Shown: one piece after another, positions 15,351-23,612 of the stretch
Layout of the letters: every line of letters begins with the position of its first letter
Numbering within the stretch: the first letter of the stretch is position 1
Source: Micromonospora sp. KC723
GTDB taxonomy: Bacteria > Actinomycetota > Actinomycetes > Mycobacteriales > Micromonosporaceae
NCBI RefSeq assembly: GCF_004348595.1
Contig: NZ_SMKD01000055.1
Span: forward strand, 1 to 35,859
DNA: 35,859 bases
Direction: 5' to 3'
Made by a program: the position numbers and the translations under genes
Notes under the pieces: generated by a model
Database searches by the model: none
Told to the model about the DNA's origin: nothing
The model's input: only the letters and a program-made list of their open reading frames with translations

Positions 15351-16348
15351 CAGTTCCTCGGCCACCCAGCCCTGGCTTGGCGCGCTCGCCGACCGGCTCG
15401 ACGCGCGTCGGGTCGCCGCCGTCGGGGTGGCCCTGGCCGCCATCTCGCTCAGCCTGGCCGGCGCGGCCGGCACCACTGCCCTGCTGGCCGCGCTGCTCGC
15501 TCTCGGCGGCATCGGCTCCGCCGCCCTGCACCCTGTGGCAACCAGCATCGTCGGCGGCCCGACCAGCGCAAACCCTGGCCTGGCGTTCGGCATGTTTACC
15601 GCCGGCAGCATGGCCGGCTTCGCCGCCGGCCCAGTGCTCATCCTCTACCTCGTCGGCATGTCCGGCGTCGGCGTGAGCCCGTGGCTTATGGTGCCGGGTC
15701 TGATTCTCGCCGTCGCCCTGCTCGTGTTGCTACCTGACTGGGAGCCGCACCAGACCGCCGCGACCTCTCAACGGATCACGCCACGCATCCTGAACGGCCC
15801 GCTGGGCCGCCTCACGGCGACGGCCACGATCGCCAGCCTGGCCTTCCTCACCTTCACCAGCGCCGTACCGCCGTGGCTGGTCTCCGAACACGGCCTGGCC
15901 ACCGAGGCGCCACTGCTCGGCTGGGTTCTCGCCGCGTTCTCCCTCTCCGCCGGGCTTGGGGCGGTGGCCAGCGGCGCGCTCGCCAACCGCCTCGGACACG
16001 CCCGCACCACGAGCGTGTCGCTGCTGGCCGCCGTGATACCGCTGACCGCCGTGCTGGTGCTGCCGCCGGGCAACCGCGACGTTGGTCGCGGCCAGCGCCG
16101 CAGGCGCTCTGCTCTACGCCAGTCAACCGCTGTTGGTCGTCGCCGCTCAGAACGCCCTGCCACAGGCACCCGCAGCGGCCGCCGGCATCGTCCTTGGCGT
16201 CGGCACGACGGCGGCGGGCACGGCCTACCTCGCTGTCGGGGCCGTCCACGACGTCGTCGGTCTCGCTCCCGCGATGGCGGCAACCTTCGCACTGCTGCCG
16301 GCGGGTGCGGCCATCGGGCGACGGGCTCTGTCCCGATCATGGCAGTAG
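15349..16348 (+). pseudogene. MFS transporter, N-terminally truncated and frameshifted
   Basis: The frame from about 15349 reads SSSATQPWLGALADRLDARRV, the end of helix 2 and the loop 2-3 motif A of a major facilitator, closest in feel to fosmidomycin-resistance-type carriers. Helices continue through GIGSAALHPVATSIVGG and WLVSEHGLATEAPLLGWVLAAFSL. After LVLPPGNRD at about 16080 the frame is lost, and the remaining helices (LVAASAAGALLYASQPLLVV ... AATFALLPAGAAIG) continue in another frame to TGA at 16348. The first 50 or so residues are missing; in their place is the start of the oppositely oriented HXXEE gene. Both defects make a functional transporter unlikely. Confidence 0.78.
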
Positions 16349-16467
16349 GGCGAGCGGGCGTCGCCAGCGAGCCTGGTGGCGCCCGCTGCGGCTTGTCCTG
16401 CGGTAACGTTCTGCGTCGTGTCGAGGAAGCTTTCCGGTCGGCTGCCCTGAATCCCATGTCGCCAAGG

Positions 16468-16674
16468 TCAGCCGTCAAGCCAACCCAGCTTGGCGGCCCG
16501 CACGCCGGCCTGGAAACGGCTGCCCGCACCCAAGACGGTGGTGAGTTCACCCACGGTTCGGGTCACCGCGCGGGCGGACACGCCGAGGCTGCGAGCGATC
16601 GCATCGTCTTTGGCGCCGCTGGCGAGCAGGCGTAGAACCGCCGCCTGCTGATCGTTGAGGTTTTGTTCGTAGCC
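16468..16674 (-). pseudogene. LuxR-type helix-turn-helix fragment
   Basis: On the minus strand the peptide EQNLNDQQAAVLRLLASGAK is followed by DDAIARSLGVSARAVTRTVGELTTVLGAGSR and a stop at 16468. This is the GerE/LuxR DNA-binding domain: four helices with the usual LTxxExxVL-like opening (here LNDQQAAVL) and IARxLGVS recognition region. Upstream the frame shifts; HPNEISSPFDLVETLDWLRT in a neighbouring frame may be the linker before the HTH. No sensor domain precedes it, because LtrA begins there in the opposite reading context, so only the C-terminal part survives. Confidence 0.65.
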
Positions 16675-16769
16675 AGTCGAGGGTTTCGACCAGGTCGAAG
16701 GGGCTGCTTATCTCGTTGGGGTGCACGCCGTGTTCGATGCCGCTGTCCGCTTCGCGTCCGGCCTGTTGG

Positions 16770-17981
16770 CTACCGGCGGGGTGGTGACGGCTTCTCGGGC
16801 GGGCAGCCCCGGGCACGCCGCGCGTCGGCTACGGCCATTCCGGTCAGGACCGTCGCGGCGGTGACCGTGACGAGCAGCGGCGGCCCGAGGAGCAGCGGTG
16901 CCGCCAGGGCGGCCATCACGACCAGCGCGACCAGCCGGGACGGTGAGACACGGGAGAACACCGCCCACTCGAAGCGGGCCCGCCCGACGATGAACAGCGC
17001 CGGCCCGCCGAGAATCGGGCCGAGCCACGACAGGTCGGTGTGCCCGAGCGGATCGCCGATGACGAGCCCGTACCCCACCGCGGTGAACACGATGCCGATC
17101 ACCATCAGCAGGTGGGTGTTGGCAATCGATCGACCGAGCCGGTTGGGCTGCGCCGACCTCCTGATGGCCTCACCCATGATCCGCCCGGCCCGCTGGATGT
17201 AGATCCGCCACATCAACGCGGTGGTGGTGAACGCCACCACGAATGCCGCCATCCGGGCGGCGGTGAGGTCGCTGTAGAACAGCGTGCGGCCAAGAATGAA
17301 GATCGTCTCACCAAGCGCGATGACGTAGAACTGCCGGTACCGCTCGGCCAGATGCTCGGGGGCGAACACCCACTGCGACGTTGGGACCCGGCCCAGTTTG
17401 GGCGTGGGCCACAGGAGCCTTCCGCCCGTGTAGTCCACCGCCAGCGCCACCGCCCACAGCGCCAGTCGGGCCGTACTGTCGGAGTTGAGCGCGCCGGCGA
17501 TCCACGGCACGGCGGAGACACCGAACCAGAACAGGATCCGGGTGGGATTGAGTCGCCGCTCGTCGGCTCGGAGGAGGTAGACGATGGCGAGCGTACGGCC
17601 GATGTGGACGGCCACGTACGTGCCCGCGAACAGCATGCCTTGATCCGCGAACGCCCGGGGCTCCGCGGCCGCCATCAGCACGGCGCCGAGCATGCTGACG
17701 ATGGTGAGCAGTTGTATCTCGCTCGATTCCGGGTTGAAGTAGTTGGTCACCCAGGCGGTGAAGGACCACAGCCAGAAGAGGGCGAGCAGCAACACGAGCA
17801 TCTGGGCGGCGCCGACGACGTCGAGACGATCGATCAACGGCAGGGTGACCCGGGTGAGCGCGAAGATGAACGCCAGGTCGAAGAAGAGCTCCAGAAAGTT
17901 GGCCTGCTCCGGCTGCTCAGGCTTGCGCATCACCCGGGCGATCTGCCGCTCAGCCGGACGTCTGTTCTGCCGGTCCGCCAT
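16770..17981 (-). CDS. Low-temperature-requirement A (LtrA) family membrane protein
   Basis: The protein has 403 residues and about ten hydrophobic segments. The N-terminal hallmark is present: ANFLELFFDLAFIFALTRVT at residues 27-46, followed by LFWLWSFTAWVTNYFNPE. Mid-protein, the segment HLAERYRQFYVIALGETIFILG carries the conserved ERxxxFxIIxLGE-type motif. LtrA is named from Listeria growth at low temperature, but its biochemical role is unknown; it is common in actinobacteria as a single gene. The C-terminal 20 residues are arginine- and proline-rich and cytoplasmic. No operon partners are visible; the LuxR fragment follows downstream on the same strand. Confidence 0.88.
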   Translation of the reverse strand: MADRQNRRPAERQIARVMRKPEQPEQANFLELFFDLAFIFALTRVTLPLIDRLDVVGAAQMLVLLLALFWLWSFTAWVTNYFNPESSEIQLLTIVSMLGAVLMAAAEPRAFADQGMLFAGTYVAVHIGRTLAIVYLLRADERRLNPTRILFWFGVSAVPWIAGALNSDSTARLALWAVALAVDYTGGRLLWPTPKLGRVPTSQWVFAPEHLAERYRQFYVIALGETIFILGRTLFYSDLTAARMAAFVVAFTTTALMWRIYIQRAGRIMGEAIRRSAQPNRLGRSIANTHLLMVIGIVFTAVGYGLVIGDPLGHTDLSWLGPILGGPALFIVGRARFEWAVFSRVSPSRLVALVVMAALAAPLLLGPPLLVTVTAATVLTGMAVADARRARGCPPEKPSPPRR

Positions 17982-18602
17982 TCGTCGCGGCCGGCTACCG
18001 GTGGCCGACGAGTTGGTTGCGCTCCACCGTCCCGATGGCCCCCGGAGGGATTCGTACCGGCTGGTCGTCGTAGTCGCTGGTCATCGCGTGATCCCTGGCC
18101 CGTCCAACTGGAAGCTGTGTGGTCAACGAATCGGTCGGCACGCTGGTCACGTGGTATCCGCGGATATTCCTGTGCCGTTGGTCGACATGTCTGCCCTGGT
18201 CGAGCCGCTCTCCCCTGCGGCACGACCGTGCACTTCGGCCCGCGAGGCCATGTCGGCCGGAAGAGACCGAGCCGCGCCGCCAACGAGGCGGCCACCAACG
18301 CCGGTCATCCCGAACCGCCCCATCCGGTGCTCGACCACGACCGCCATACCTGCCCCGGCCAGCGCTATCCGACGGGCCAGGCCGGCAGGCGCGGTCGGTG
18401 CCGCGATCAGGCCCGCCCGGCCGCCGCGACCAGGAGTCTGCCGGCATTCGGGTACGGCAGGTTGCGACATGTCCGAAGAGGCTGCTGTCGGGATCAGGCT
18501 GTCCGCGCTGGACTGCAGAGTCGCTCCCGAGCGTCCTTCCGAGCCCGTTTCCCAACTCTGCTGGTTCTGGCGTCGTGCAGCATCCGAGGGTCGCGGTCCT
18601 GA
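17982..18602. other. Gap without an assignable gene
   Basis: The minus-strand frame at 18147-18470 reads LIAAPTAPAGLARRIALAGAGMAVVVEHRMGRFGMTGVGG, which has the hydrophobic and GRxGR-like pattern of the C-terminal end of NrfD-type membrane proteins but is too short and unsupported to name. No start signal or continuation is visible, so a decayed gene is the best reading. Confidence 0.3.
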
Positions 18603-18917
18603 TCACGGCTGGTCCCCGCTCTCGATGCCGGCGGCTGCGAACAGGTCGAGTTGCTCGCCGGGATCGGCAGGCCGGCACGCTGCCCACACGGCTTCTCCGG
18701 CCCGGCCGCAGGCGTCGACAACGTCGGTCCAGCCGGCGCCCCGGAATCCGCCCAGGTGGTCGCGCCAGGCGATGACGGCCTGCTCGCAGCGACGGATCAG
18801 CTCGTCGGTGACCCGGCCGGCGTCCAGGACAGCGCCCAGGTCGGTCCCGTTCAGCCGCAGCGGCCGGTGGAGGTTCCCGTCGATGATCTCGATCTGGGTC
18901 TTGGTGAGCCGGAGCAT
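18603..18917 (-). CDS. Hypothetical protein
   Basis: A 104-residue frame from the ATG at 18917 reads MLRLTKTQIEIIDGNLHRPL and ends PGEQLDLFAAAGIESGDQP. The sequence looks like a genuine helical protein, with DAGRVTDELIRRCEQAVIAW and a tryptophan-rich WTDVVDACGRAGEAVWAAC. I do not recognise the family. The frame stays open upstream of the ATG (AIEPLTHWRTRDARRLAPECTGQALPAGR, given here in part only as evidence of composition), so translation may start further upstream at about 19010 or the gene may have lost its true start. No ribosome site precedes the ATG. Confidence 0.5.
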   Translation of the reverse strand: MLRLTKTQIEIIDGNLHRPLRLNGTDLGAVLDAGRVTDELIRRCEQAVIAWRDHLGGFRGAGWTDVVDACGRAGEAVWAACRPADPGEQLDLFAAAGIESGDQP

Positions 18918-19259
18918 CCGGCCGGCGGGCAGGGCCTGCCCGGTGCACTCGGGGGCGAGTCGCCGGGCGTCTCGGGTGCGCCAGTGGGTCAGGGGTTCGA
19001 TGGCGTGACGGCGGGGCGGTGATCCCGACGGCCCAGGCCAGCGGGGGCGGTGGGTGGCCGGGTCCCGAGAACGTCGTTTTCGGGACGCCAGCGGAGGCTT
19101 CTCCAGCCCTAGACCAGCTGCTTAGCAGTTGTTCTTTCGCTGGAAAGCTACGGGCGGGCCTGAAGTGGCAGCTTGCCGCCTCAAAAGGCGGCCCGAGGGC
19201 TCTGATCCGTATGGTCAGGGCGCCCGGACCGGTGTTGGCTTGGCTCGCTTCGGTGTCTC
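18918..19259. other. Gap between hypothetical gene and PDZ gene
   Basis: The minus strand remains open upstream of 18917 in the frame of the hypothetical gene to about 19075 but without a credible start codon. I see nothing else in the stretch. Confidence 0.4.
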
Positions 19260-19892
19260 CTACGGCTCCGGGTCGAGCGGGATCTGAAGGGTCACGAGCT
19301 GGCCCCCGCGCCGGACGACTACCGGGACGGTGACACCCGAACGCTTGCCCCTCAAAACGGCGTCCAGGTCGTTCACCGTGGGGGTGAGGATGCCGGCCGC
19401 CTCGATGATGAGGTCGCCGGGCAGGAGTCCGGCGGCCTCGGTGCTGCTGCCCGGGTCGACCGAGAGCACGCGTATGCCGCCGCCCTGGGGGCTAGTGTTG
19501 CGGAGGTTACCCGCGATGATCCCCTGGATGCCGGGCTTGATGTTGACGGTGAGCGGCTGCGTCACCCCATTCATGGTGAAGGTACCGCTGAACGATCCCC
19601 CGGCCAGCGGAGCGTCGATATCGGCGACGACGTCAACGGTGTAGGGGGCGTTGAAGTCATAGAGGCTGAACGAGCTCTGCACCGTGGCGGACTTGCCGTC
19701 AGGGGCGATCTGCACCGGACACGACATCCCTGTACACCGTGGGTTCACCCCTGTGATCCGGGTGTGCGGCGGGGCCTGGATGCTGATGGACAGCGGCTGG
19801 TTGTACCGCACTCCGTCCGGCGGATAGTCGATACTTGCTGCCGGACCGCCGGCATCGAGATCAGGAACGTTGTTCTGAGGTGGCAGCGACAC
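19260..19892 (-). CDS. PDZ-domain protein without signal peptide
   Basis: The protein has 210 residues from GTG 19892, which is preceded by GGAGGAAAC. Residues 15-120 are beta-rich (SIDYPPDGVRYNQPLSISIQ, ATVQSSFSLYDFNAPYTVDV, GGSFSGTFTMNGV), with two cysteines in NPRCTGMSCPV that may pair. Residues about 130-205 form a PDZ domain: GIRVLSVDPGSSTEAAGLLPGDLIIEAAG, then VNDLDAVLRGKRSGVTVPVVVRRGG. No protease domain, signal peptide or membrane anchor is present, unlike HtrA or other exported PDZ proteins. It may be secreted by a non-Sec route or act as an adaptor; I cannot tell which. An AT-rich stretch precedes it. Confidence 0.75.
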   Translation of the reverse strand: MSLPPQNNVPDLDAGGPAASIDYPPDGVRYNQPLSISIQAPPHTRITGVNPRCTGMSCPVQIAPDGKSATVQSSFSLYDFNAPYTVDVVADIDAPLAGGSFSGTFTMNGVTQPLTVNIKPGIQGIIAGNLRNTSPQGGGIRVLSVDPGSSTEAAGLLPGDLIIEAAGILTPTVNDLDAVLRGKRSGVTVPVVVRRGGQLVTLQIPLDPEP

Positions 19893-20568
19893 GTGTTTCC
19901 TCCCGGGGCCACTACTGGGTGCAGTTAGGCCCTTTCACTCTGCCACCGGCCTCCAGTTCAGCTGTTACAGCGATAAGCGAAAATATTTACACCACCTTTA
20001 CCACCCTCCCCCGCCGGTCCCCTGCGAGGTGATCAGCATGGTCGGTTCGGGAAGGCCCCGGCTCAGCACGTTCGCCCTGGTCAGCCATATACGTTGGTTT
20101 TCCGCCAGGACTACCGGAACCCCTGTCGCCGGCGCGAGCAGGGCTGGCGAGTTCGGAGATCGCCTCCGGGAGGGTTCATGATCTTTGCTTCCCGTGACTT
20201 TGCCGAACGTTGGTCCTCAAGCGCCTTGCCCCTCGACCTCCCCCACCGATCCGCTGCCTGGGTGGGCGCTGCTGGCGTAGCGGACCGTGCAGCGCCGAGC
20301 TGTGGCGGCCCAGACGCTGGGGCCGTCAACGTCGGTGTGCCAGCGACGGCGGACTTGGTCGACGCCGGAAATGCGCGCGCCGCGACCTAGGCGGCGCGCA
20401 CATCGTGCTGGACAGCTCCGGCGGAAGTCTGAGCGGCGTCGGCTTGTGCGTGCCGGGAGGGTTCCTCGAAAGTGGATCTTGTCGATATGCTTGCCTTACT
20501 TCAGAGGTAATCGTCTCGGTGGTGATCGCTCCGCGTTGGACGACGCGGACCAGGACGGAAGGTCAGCC
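19893..20568. other. Gap with AT-rich stretch, no clear gene
   Basis: About 19965-20000 is markedly AT-rich for this genome (AGCGAAAATATTTACACCAC) and probably contains promoter elements for the PDZ gene or its neighbour. The rest holds only short open stretches with no family resemblance. Confidence 0.4.
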
Positions 20569-21009
20569 ATGCCCATTGCCGCACCTACGGACACGCGTAC
20601 TGTGGTTGAGGAGTTGCTGCGCAGAATTGGCGAGGGCGACCCCGAGCGCATCGCCGAGCTGTATGCCGAGCAGGGCGATTGGAAGCTTGACTGGCCGGAG
20701 TCCGAACACGGCCGTACTGCCACGCCGTGGATCCGTCACCGGTCCACCCGGGCCGACGCGGCCGCCCACTATCGCGAGCTTGCCGAGTACCACGTGCCGG
20801 AATTGGTGGCGACTGAGGTCGAGCGCATCCTTATCGATGGAAGCGACGCAGTCGTGCTCGGCGAAATCCGTCAAACCGCCCGGCCCACCGGACGTGCCTA
20901 TCAGGCACGGTTCGCTCTGCATCTCACCGTCGAAGACGGCCTTGTCACCCGGCACCACGTCTACGAGGACAGCTTGGCCGTCGCCCAGGCATTCGAAGCG
21001 GAGAAGTAA
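20569..21009 (+). CDS. SnoaL-like (NTF2-fold) protein
   Basis: From the ATG at 20569, preceded by GGAAGG, the protein has 146 residues; the longer open frame upstream has no coding character. It begins TDTRTVVEELLRRIGEGDPERIAELYAEQGDW, the cone-shaped NTF2-fold opening of SnoaL-like proteins. It continues with AAHYRELAEYHVPELV, VERILIDGSDAVVLGEIRQTA and FALHLTVEDGLVTRHHVYEDS, the last being the typical final strand pair. Members include polyketide cyclases, isomerases and many stress-linked proteins without known substrate. There is no polyketide context here, so the function is unknown. The gene is followed 31 bases later by the end of an IS5 fragment on the opposite strand. Confidence 0.82.
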   Translation: MPIAAPTDTRTVVEELLRRIGEGDPERIAELYAEQGDWKLDWPESEHGRTATPWIRHRSTRADAAAHYRELAEYHVPELVATEVERILIDGSDAVVLGEIRQTARPTGRAYQARFALHLTVEDGLVTRHHVYEDSLAVAQAFEAEK

Positions 21010-21040
21010 AGGGACACCGGGCCAATCGCGAAGATGCTGC

Positions 21041-21370
21041 TCACAGCCACTCGTTGATGGCCGCGACGAGGACGGTCGCCTCGTAGCGAGCCGCGAGCTT
21101 GTCGTATCGCGTAGTCACGGCTCGGTGCCCTTTGAGGCGGTTGATGCCGCACTCGACCGCGTGCCGAGCCTTGTAGTCCGGGTCGAACTTCGGTGGCCGG
21201 CCGCCACGCGAGCCGCGGTTCTTGCGGTTGCCGGCCTGGTCGGCCTTGTCCGGGATGGTGCAGCGGATCCCCCGCCGCCGCAGGTAAGCACGGTTCTTCC
21301 GTGAGGCGTACGCCTTGTCGGCACGTACGTGATCTGGCCGGGTGGGCGGCCTGCCCAGCCCGAGACGTTG
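21041..21370 (-). pseudogene. IS5-family transposase C-terminal fragment
   Basis: The minus strand encodes [20 protein letters not shown], then [68 protein letters not shown] and a stop at 21041. DKAY carries the second catalytic aspartate and [11 protein letters not shown] the glutamate of the IS5 DDE domain. Everything N-terminal is lost: an in-frame stop lies just upstream and the coding sequence of a different gene begins on the other strand. It belongs to a different IS5 subgroup from the remnants at 13 kb and 29.3 kb. Confidence 0.82.
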
Positions 21371-21371
21371 G

Positions 21372-22128
21372 GTGGGTCAGGCCGCCGCGCGAGCGCCCAA
21401 GCCCGTGGTCATCCGGCTCGACGGTGACGCCGCCGGGCGGCTCCCTCTACAGCTCATCCGGGTGGTGGCGGCGGGCTGGTACGAGTGCGCCCGCGGCCAG
21501 CGGCCCCACGGGTACGACGGCCCGGTCAGCCGGCCTCCGGGCAAGCCGGGCCAGCGAAACGTGCCCGAGAGCGAGCCGGCCATCCCGGTCCTGCAGCGCA
21601 AGCTCGCCCGGCTCCAAGAGCGCCTTCGACGGAGACCAGACGCTACATCGACAAACTCCGGGCCTCGGAGAACGGCCGCCACCGCGAGGTCCGCCGCGCC
21701 AACCGGCTCGAAGCGCAGTTCCACCAGACCAGAGAGGAGCTGCTCAGGGGCCGCACCATCGCGGCCGAGGTCGCGACGATCCGGGAGGAGTACGCCCGCC
21801 AGTGCGTCTACCTCGAACTCATTGCCGCACCAGCCTTACGCGCCATACCGGTCATCGACCTGCCGGAACCGCCCGCCACGCGGCGCCGGATCCGCTTCGG
21901 GCACCTGGTGGCCACCATCGACACGCAGGCCCCACCAGCCCGCCGGGCGCCGGCCCGCTACCTGTGCGTCTACGCCGACAACCGTGCAAAACACCCGCAC
22001 GACGACCCGACACCACCGCCCAACCCGATCGCTGAGCGGCTCAATCAACTGGCCGCCCTCTACCGAGATCGGTTGATCAGCGACGCGATTACGCCGAGCA
22101 ACGCGGACGCATCCTCACGGAGCTGTAG
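21372..22128 (+). pseudogene. Coiled-coil hypothetical gene with two frameshifts
   Basis: A frame from about GTG 21372 reads PVVIRLDGDAAGRLPLQLIR and WYECARGQRPHGYDGPV, then IPVLQRKLARLQERLRR. Near 21635 the reading moves to another frame, where TRRYIDKLRASENGRHREVR and LEAQFHQTREELL continue the same heptad pattern, followed by IREEYARQCVYLELIAAPAL. A second shift near 22080 would give RDYAEQRGRILTEL then TAG at 22128. The continuity of the helical pattern across the shifts indicates one broken gene rather than three. I do not recognise the family. The start is at the edge of the IS5 fragment, so the N-terminus could be missing. Confidence 0.45.
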
Positions 22129-22215
22129 AACCCTGAACCGTCACATGCTGAGGACGACAATTCAGATCACGCCGGGGGCGGGCCAGCGGTCGGTCTGCTC
22201 TGTCAGGATCTCGCC

Positions 22216-22320
22216 ATGCTTGTCACCCTCACCCCTGGCACCGACCGCGATCGCGTCCTGGAGCTACTCCGATCTGCCTCCACCGAGATCAACAATAGTT
22301 CAGGCGTCTTCGGTCAGTAG
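22216..22320 (+). pseudogene. Short fragment of a hypothetical protein
   Basis: An ATG at 22216 opens 34 codons reading MLVTLTPGTDRDRVLELLRS and then STEINNSSGVFGQ before TAG. The opening resembles the N-terminus of longer actinobacterial hypothetical proteins, but this is from memory and weak. The sequence changes character after the stop, so it is probably a truncated remnant. Confidence 0.3.
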
Positions 22321-22381
22321 GCTCCGCGACCGGCCGGCGGTCACCGAAAGCGATGGCGCTGCTGTACTACGCTCGACCCTC

Positions 22382-22966
22382 GTGGAAGACATCGAACCGA
22401 TCGCGGACCGCGAGGGTCGCATAGGCGGCATCGAGTCCATGCTGGTTGATGGGCGCAGGTGGTTCTTCGGGTTCGACTACAGCATGGACACCGCAGTCTC
22501 GCCGCTGATCGACGACCAAGCGCGGATGGCAGAGTTCGCCAGCAAGCACATGCTCCAGACCGACGGGGCGCACGACGTCGCCTACTGGCGGGATCTGGTC
22601 GACTCGTCGGTCGAGACATCCGGCATCGTGGGTGAGGACGAGGATCGCACCTACAACAGTGACACCCTGGCAGCGGAACGGCTGTCGCCTAGCACGCAAC
22701 TCATGTACCTGATGGGCGCGGCGACGGCGTGGGACGACTCATTCTTCGAGGACGAGGCCGTCCAAGCCGCGCTCACCACGATTGGCGTGCGGGAACGCGA
22801 CCGCGAGGACTGGGACTGCCTCGACCAGTGCATTGCGGCCACACTCTCGGACAGCGCCGAGGTGAGCAGGGCCGGGACGCACCTCATGACGCTGTACCAG
22901 CGATTCATCTTCGACAGTCTGCCGGCGAACTGGCCCGAGGTCTTCGCCGCCCTGCGGCCGATCTGA
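22382..22966 (+). CDS. Hypothetical protein, acidic
   Basis: From GTG 22382 the frame encodes about 194 residues. The start is uncertain because the frame is open far upstream, but coding character begins around EDIEPIADREGRIGGIESML. The body is acidic and aromatic: RRWFFGFDYSMDTAVSPLIDD, AYWRDLVDSSVETSGIVGEDEDRTYN, ATAWDDSFFEDEAVQAALTTIGVRERDREDW. It ends LPANWPEVFAALRPI. I do not recognise the family. The acidic composition and lone position among IS fragments would suit an immunity-like or antitoxin-like protein, but no partner gene is visible, so that is only speculation. Confidence 0.5.
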   Translation: MEDIEPIADREGRIGGIESMLVDGRRWFFGFDYSMDTAVSPLIDDQARMAEFASKHMLQTDGAHDVAYWRDLVDSSVETSGIVGEDEDRTYNSDTLAAERLSPSTQLMYLMGAATAWDDSFFEDEAVQAALTTIGVRERDREDWDCLDQCIAATLSDSAEVSRAGTHLMTLYQRFIFDSLPANWPEVFAALRPI

Positions 22967-23491
22967 CCAGCTCAACGATCGCCGACCGCCCCGAGCGGCC
23001 AGTGAAATCACCGATCAGCCCGTGGCGTGGTGGTTCTCACCGACACCCCTCGTCCGTCCGCTCTCCCACACGATCAGCTCACCGCCCAGCGCCTGCCGGG
23101 ATCGCCGTCCTGATGACTCGGGGGAACTGAGTGTGTCGCGGCAGACGGGTGACGAGCCCCCAGGGACGCCGCGGCGGCTGGCCGAACTGCGCCACCACCG
23201 GATTCGCCACCGAGTCGGTAAGCCGGTACCCGGGCGAGCAGCCAAGGAGACCAACCTGACGGTGCCGGATCTCGCGCACGAGCTGGGCTGGACGGTGGCG
23301 CGGACCGAGGAGCTGCGGGGCCTGACACACCAGCGCCCGGTGCTGCGGCTGGTGCCCTAGGCGCGTTGCTAACGATCTTGCGACCAGCCGCCAAAAAGTT
23401 GATCTAGCTAGTGGTCGAGGTGCTGGCCTGCCCGACTGGCAGAGTAGGGTCAACGCTAAGTAGTTGATTTAGGTGGGGGTGCGGAAATACG
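22967..23491. other. Gap, possible decayed gene
   Basis: The plus-strand frame 23022-23360 ends with VPDLAHELGWTVARTEELRGL, a helix-turn-helix-like stretch. The rest of the frame is low complexity, so I do not call a gene. Near 23397-23480 lie two similar short sequences (AGTTGATCTAG and AGTTGATTTAG) of unknown meaning. Confidence 0.3.
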
Positions 23492-23578
23492 GAGACTTTC
23501 ACCGTCGCCCAGATCACCGCCACTCTCGGGGTAACCCACGGCACCATCTACAGCCGCCTCGACCGCGCCGCCGCCTAA
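23492..23578 (+). pseudogene. Resolvase-type HTH C-terminal fragment
   Basis: The frame reads ETFTVAQITATLGVTHGTIY and then SRLDRAAA before TAA at 23578. This is the C-terminal helix-turn-helix that ends serine resolvases and invertases (xTVAxIAxxLGVSxxTIYRxL). No catalytic domain precedes it in any frame, so only the last 28 residues remain. It is another trace of past mobile DNA. Confidence 0.55.
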
Positions 23579-23612
23579 CCCCCACGAGTCCCGAAGGGCA
23601 CCGAACACCAAG

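Noticed and set aside
18147..18470. NrfD-type membrane protein fragment
   Set aside because: Only a loose pattern in about 40 residues, with no helices or start to support it.
21485..22966. A single 493-residue protein on the plus strand
   Set aside because: It joins part of a broken coiled-coil gene, an intergenic stretch and a separate acidic protein that merely share a frame without stops.
23397..23480. Pair of similar sequences around AGTTGATCTAG and AGTTGATTTAG as attachment sites
   Set aside because: The match is short and imperfect and no integrase is adjacent.
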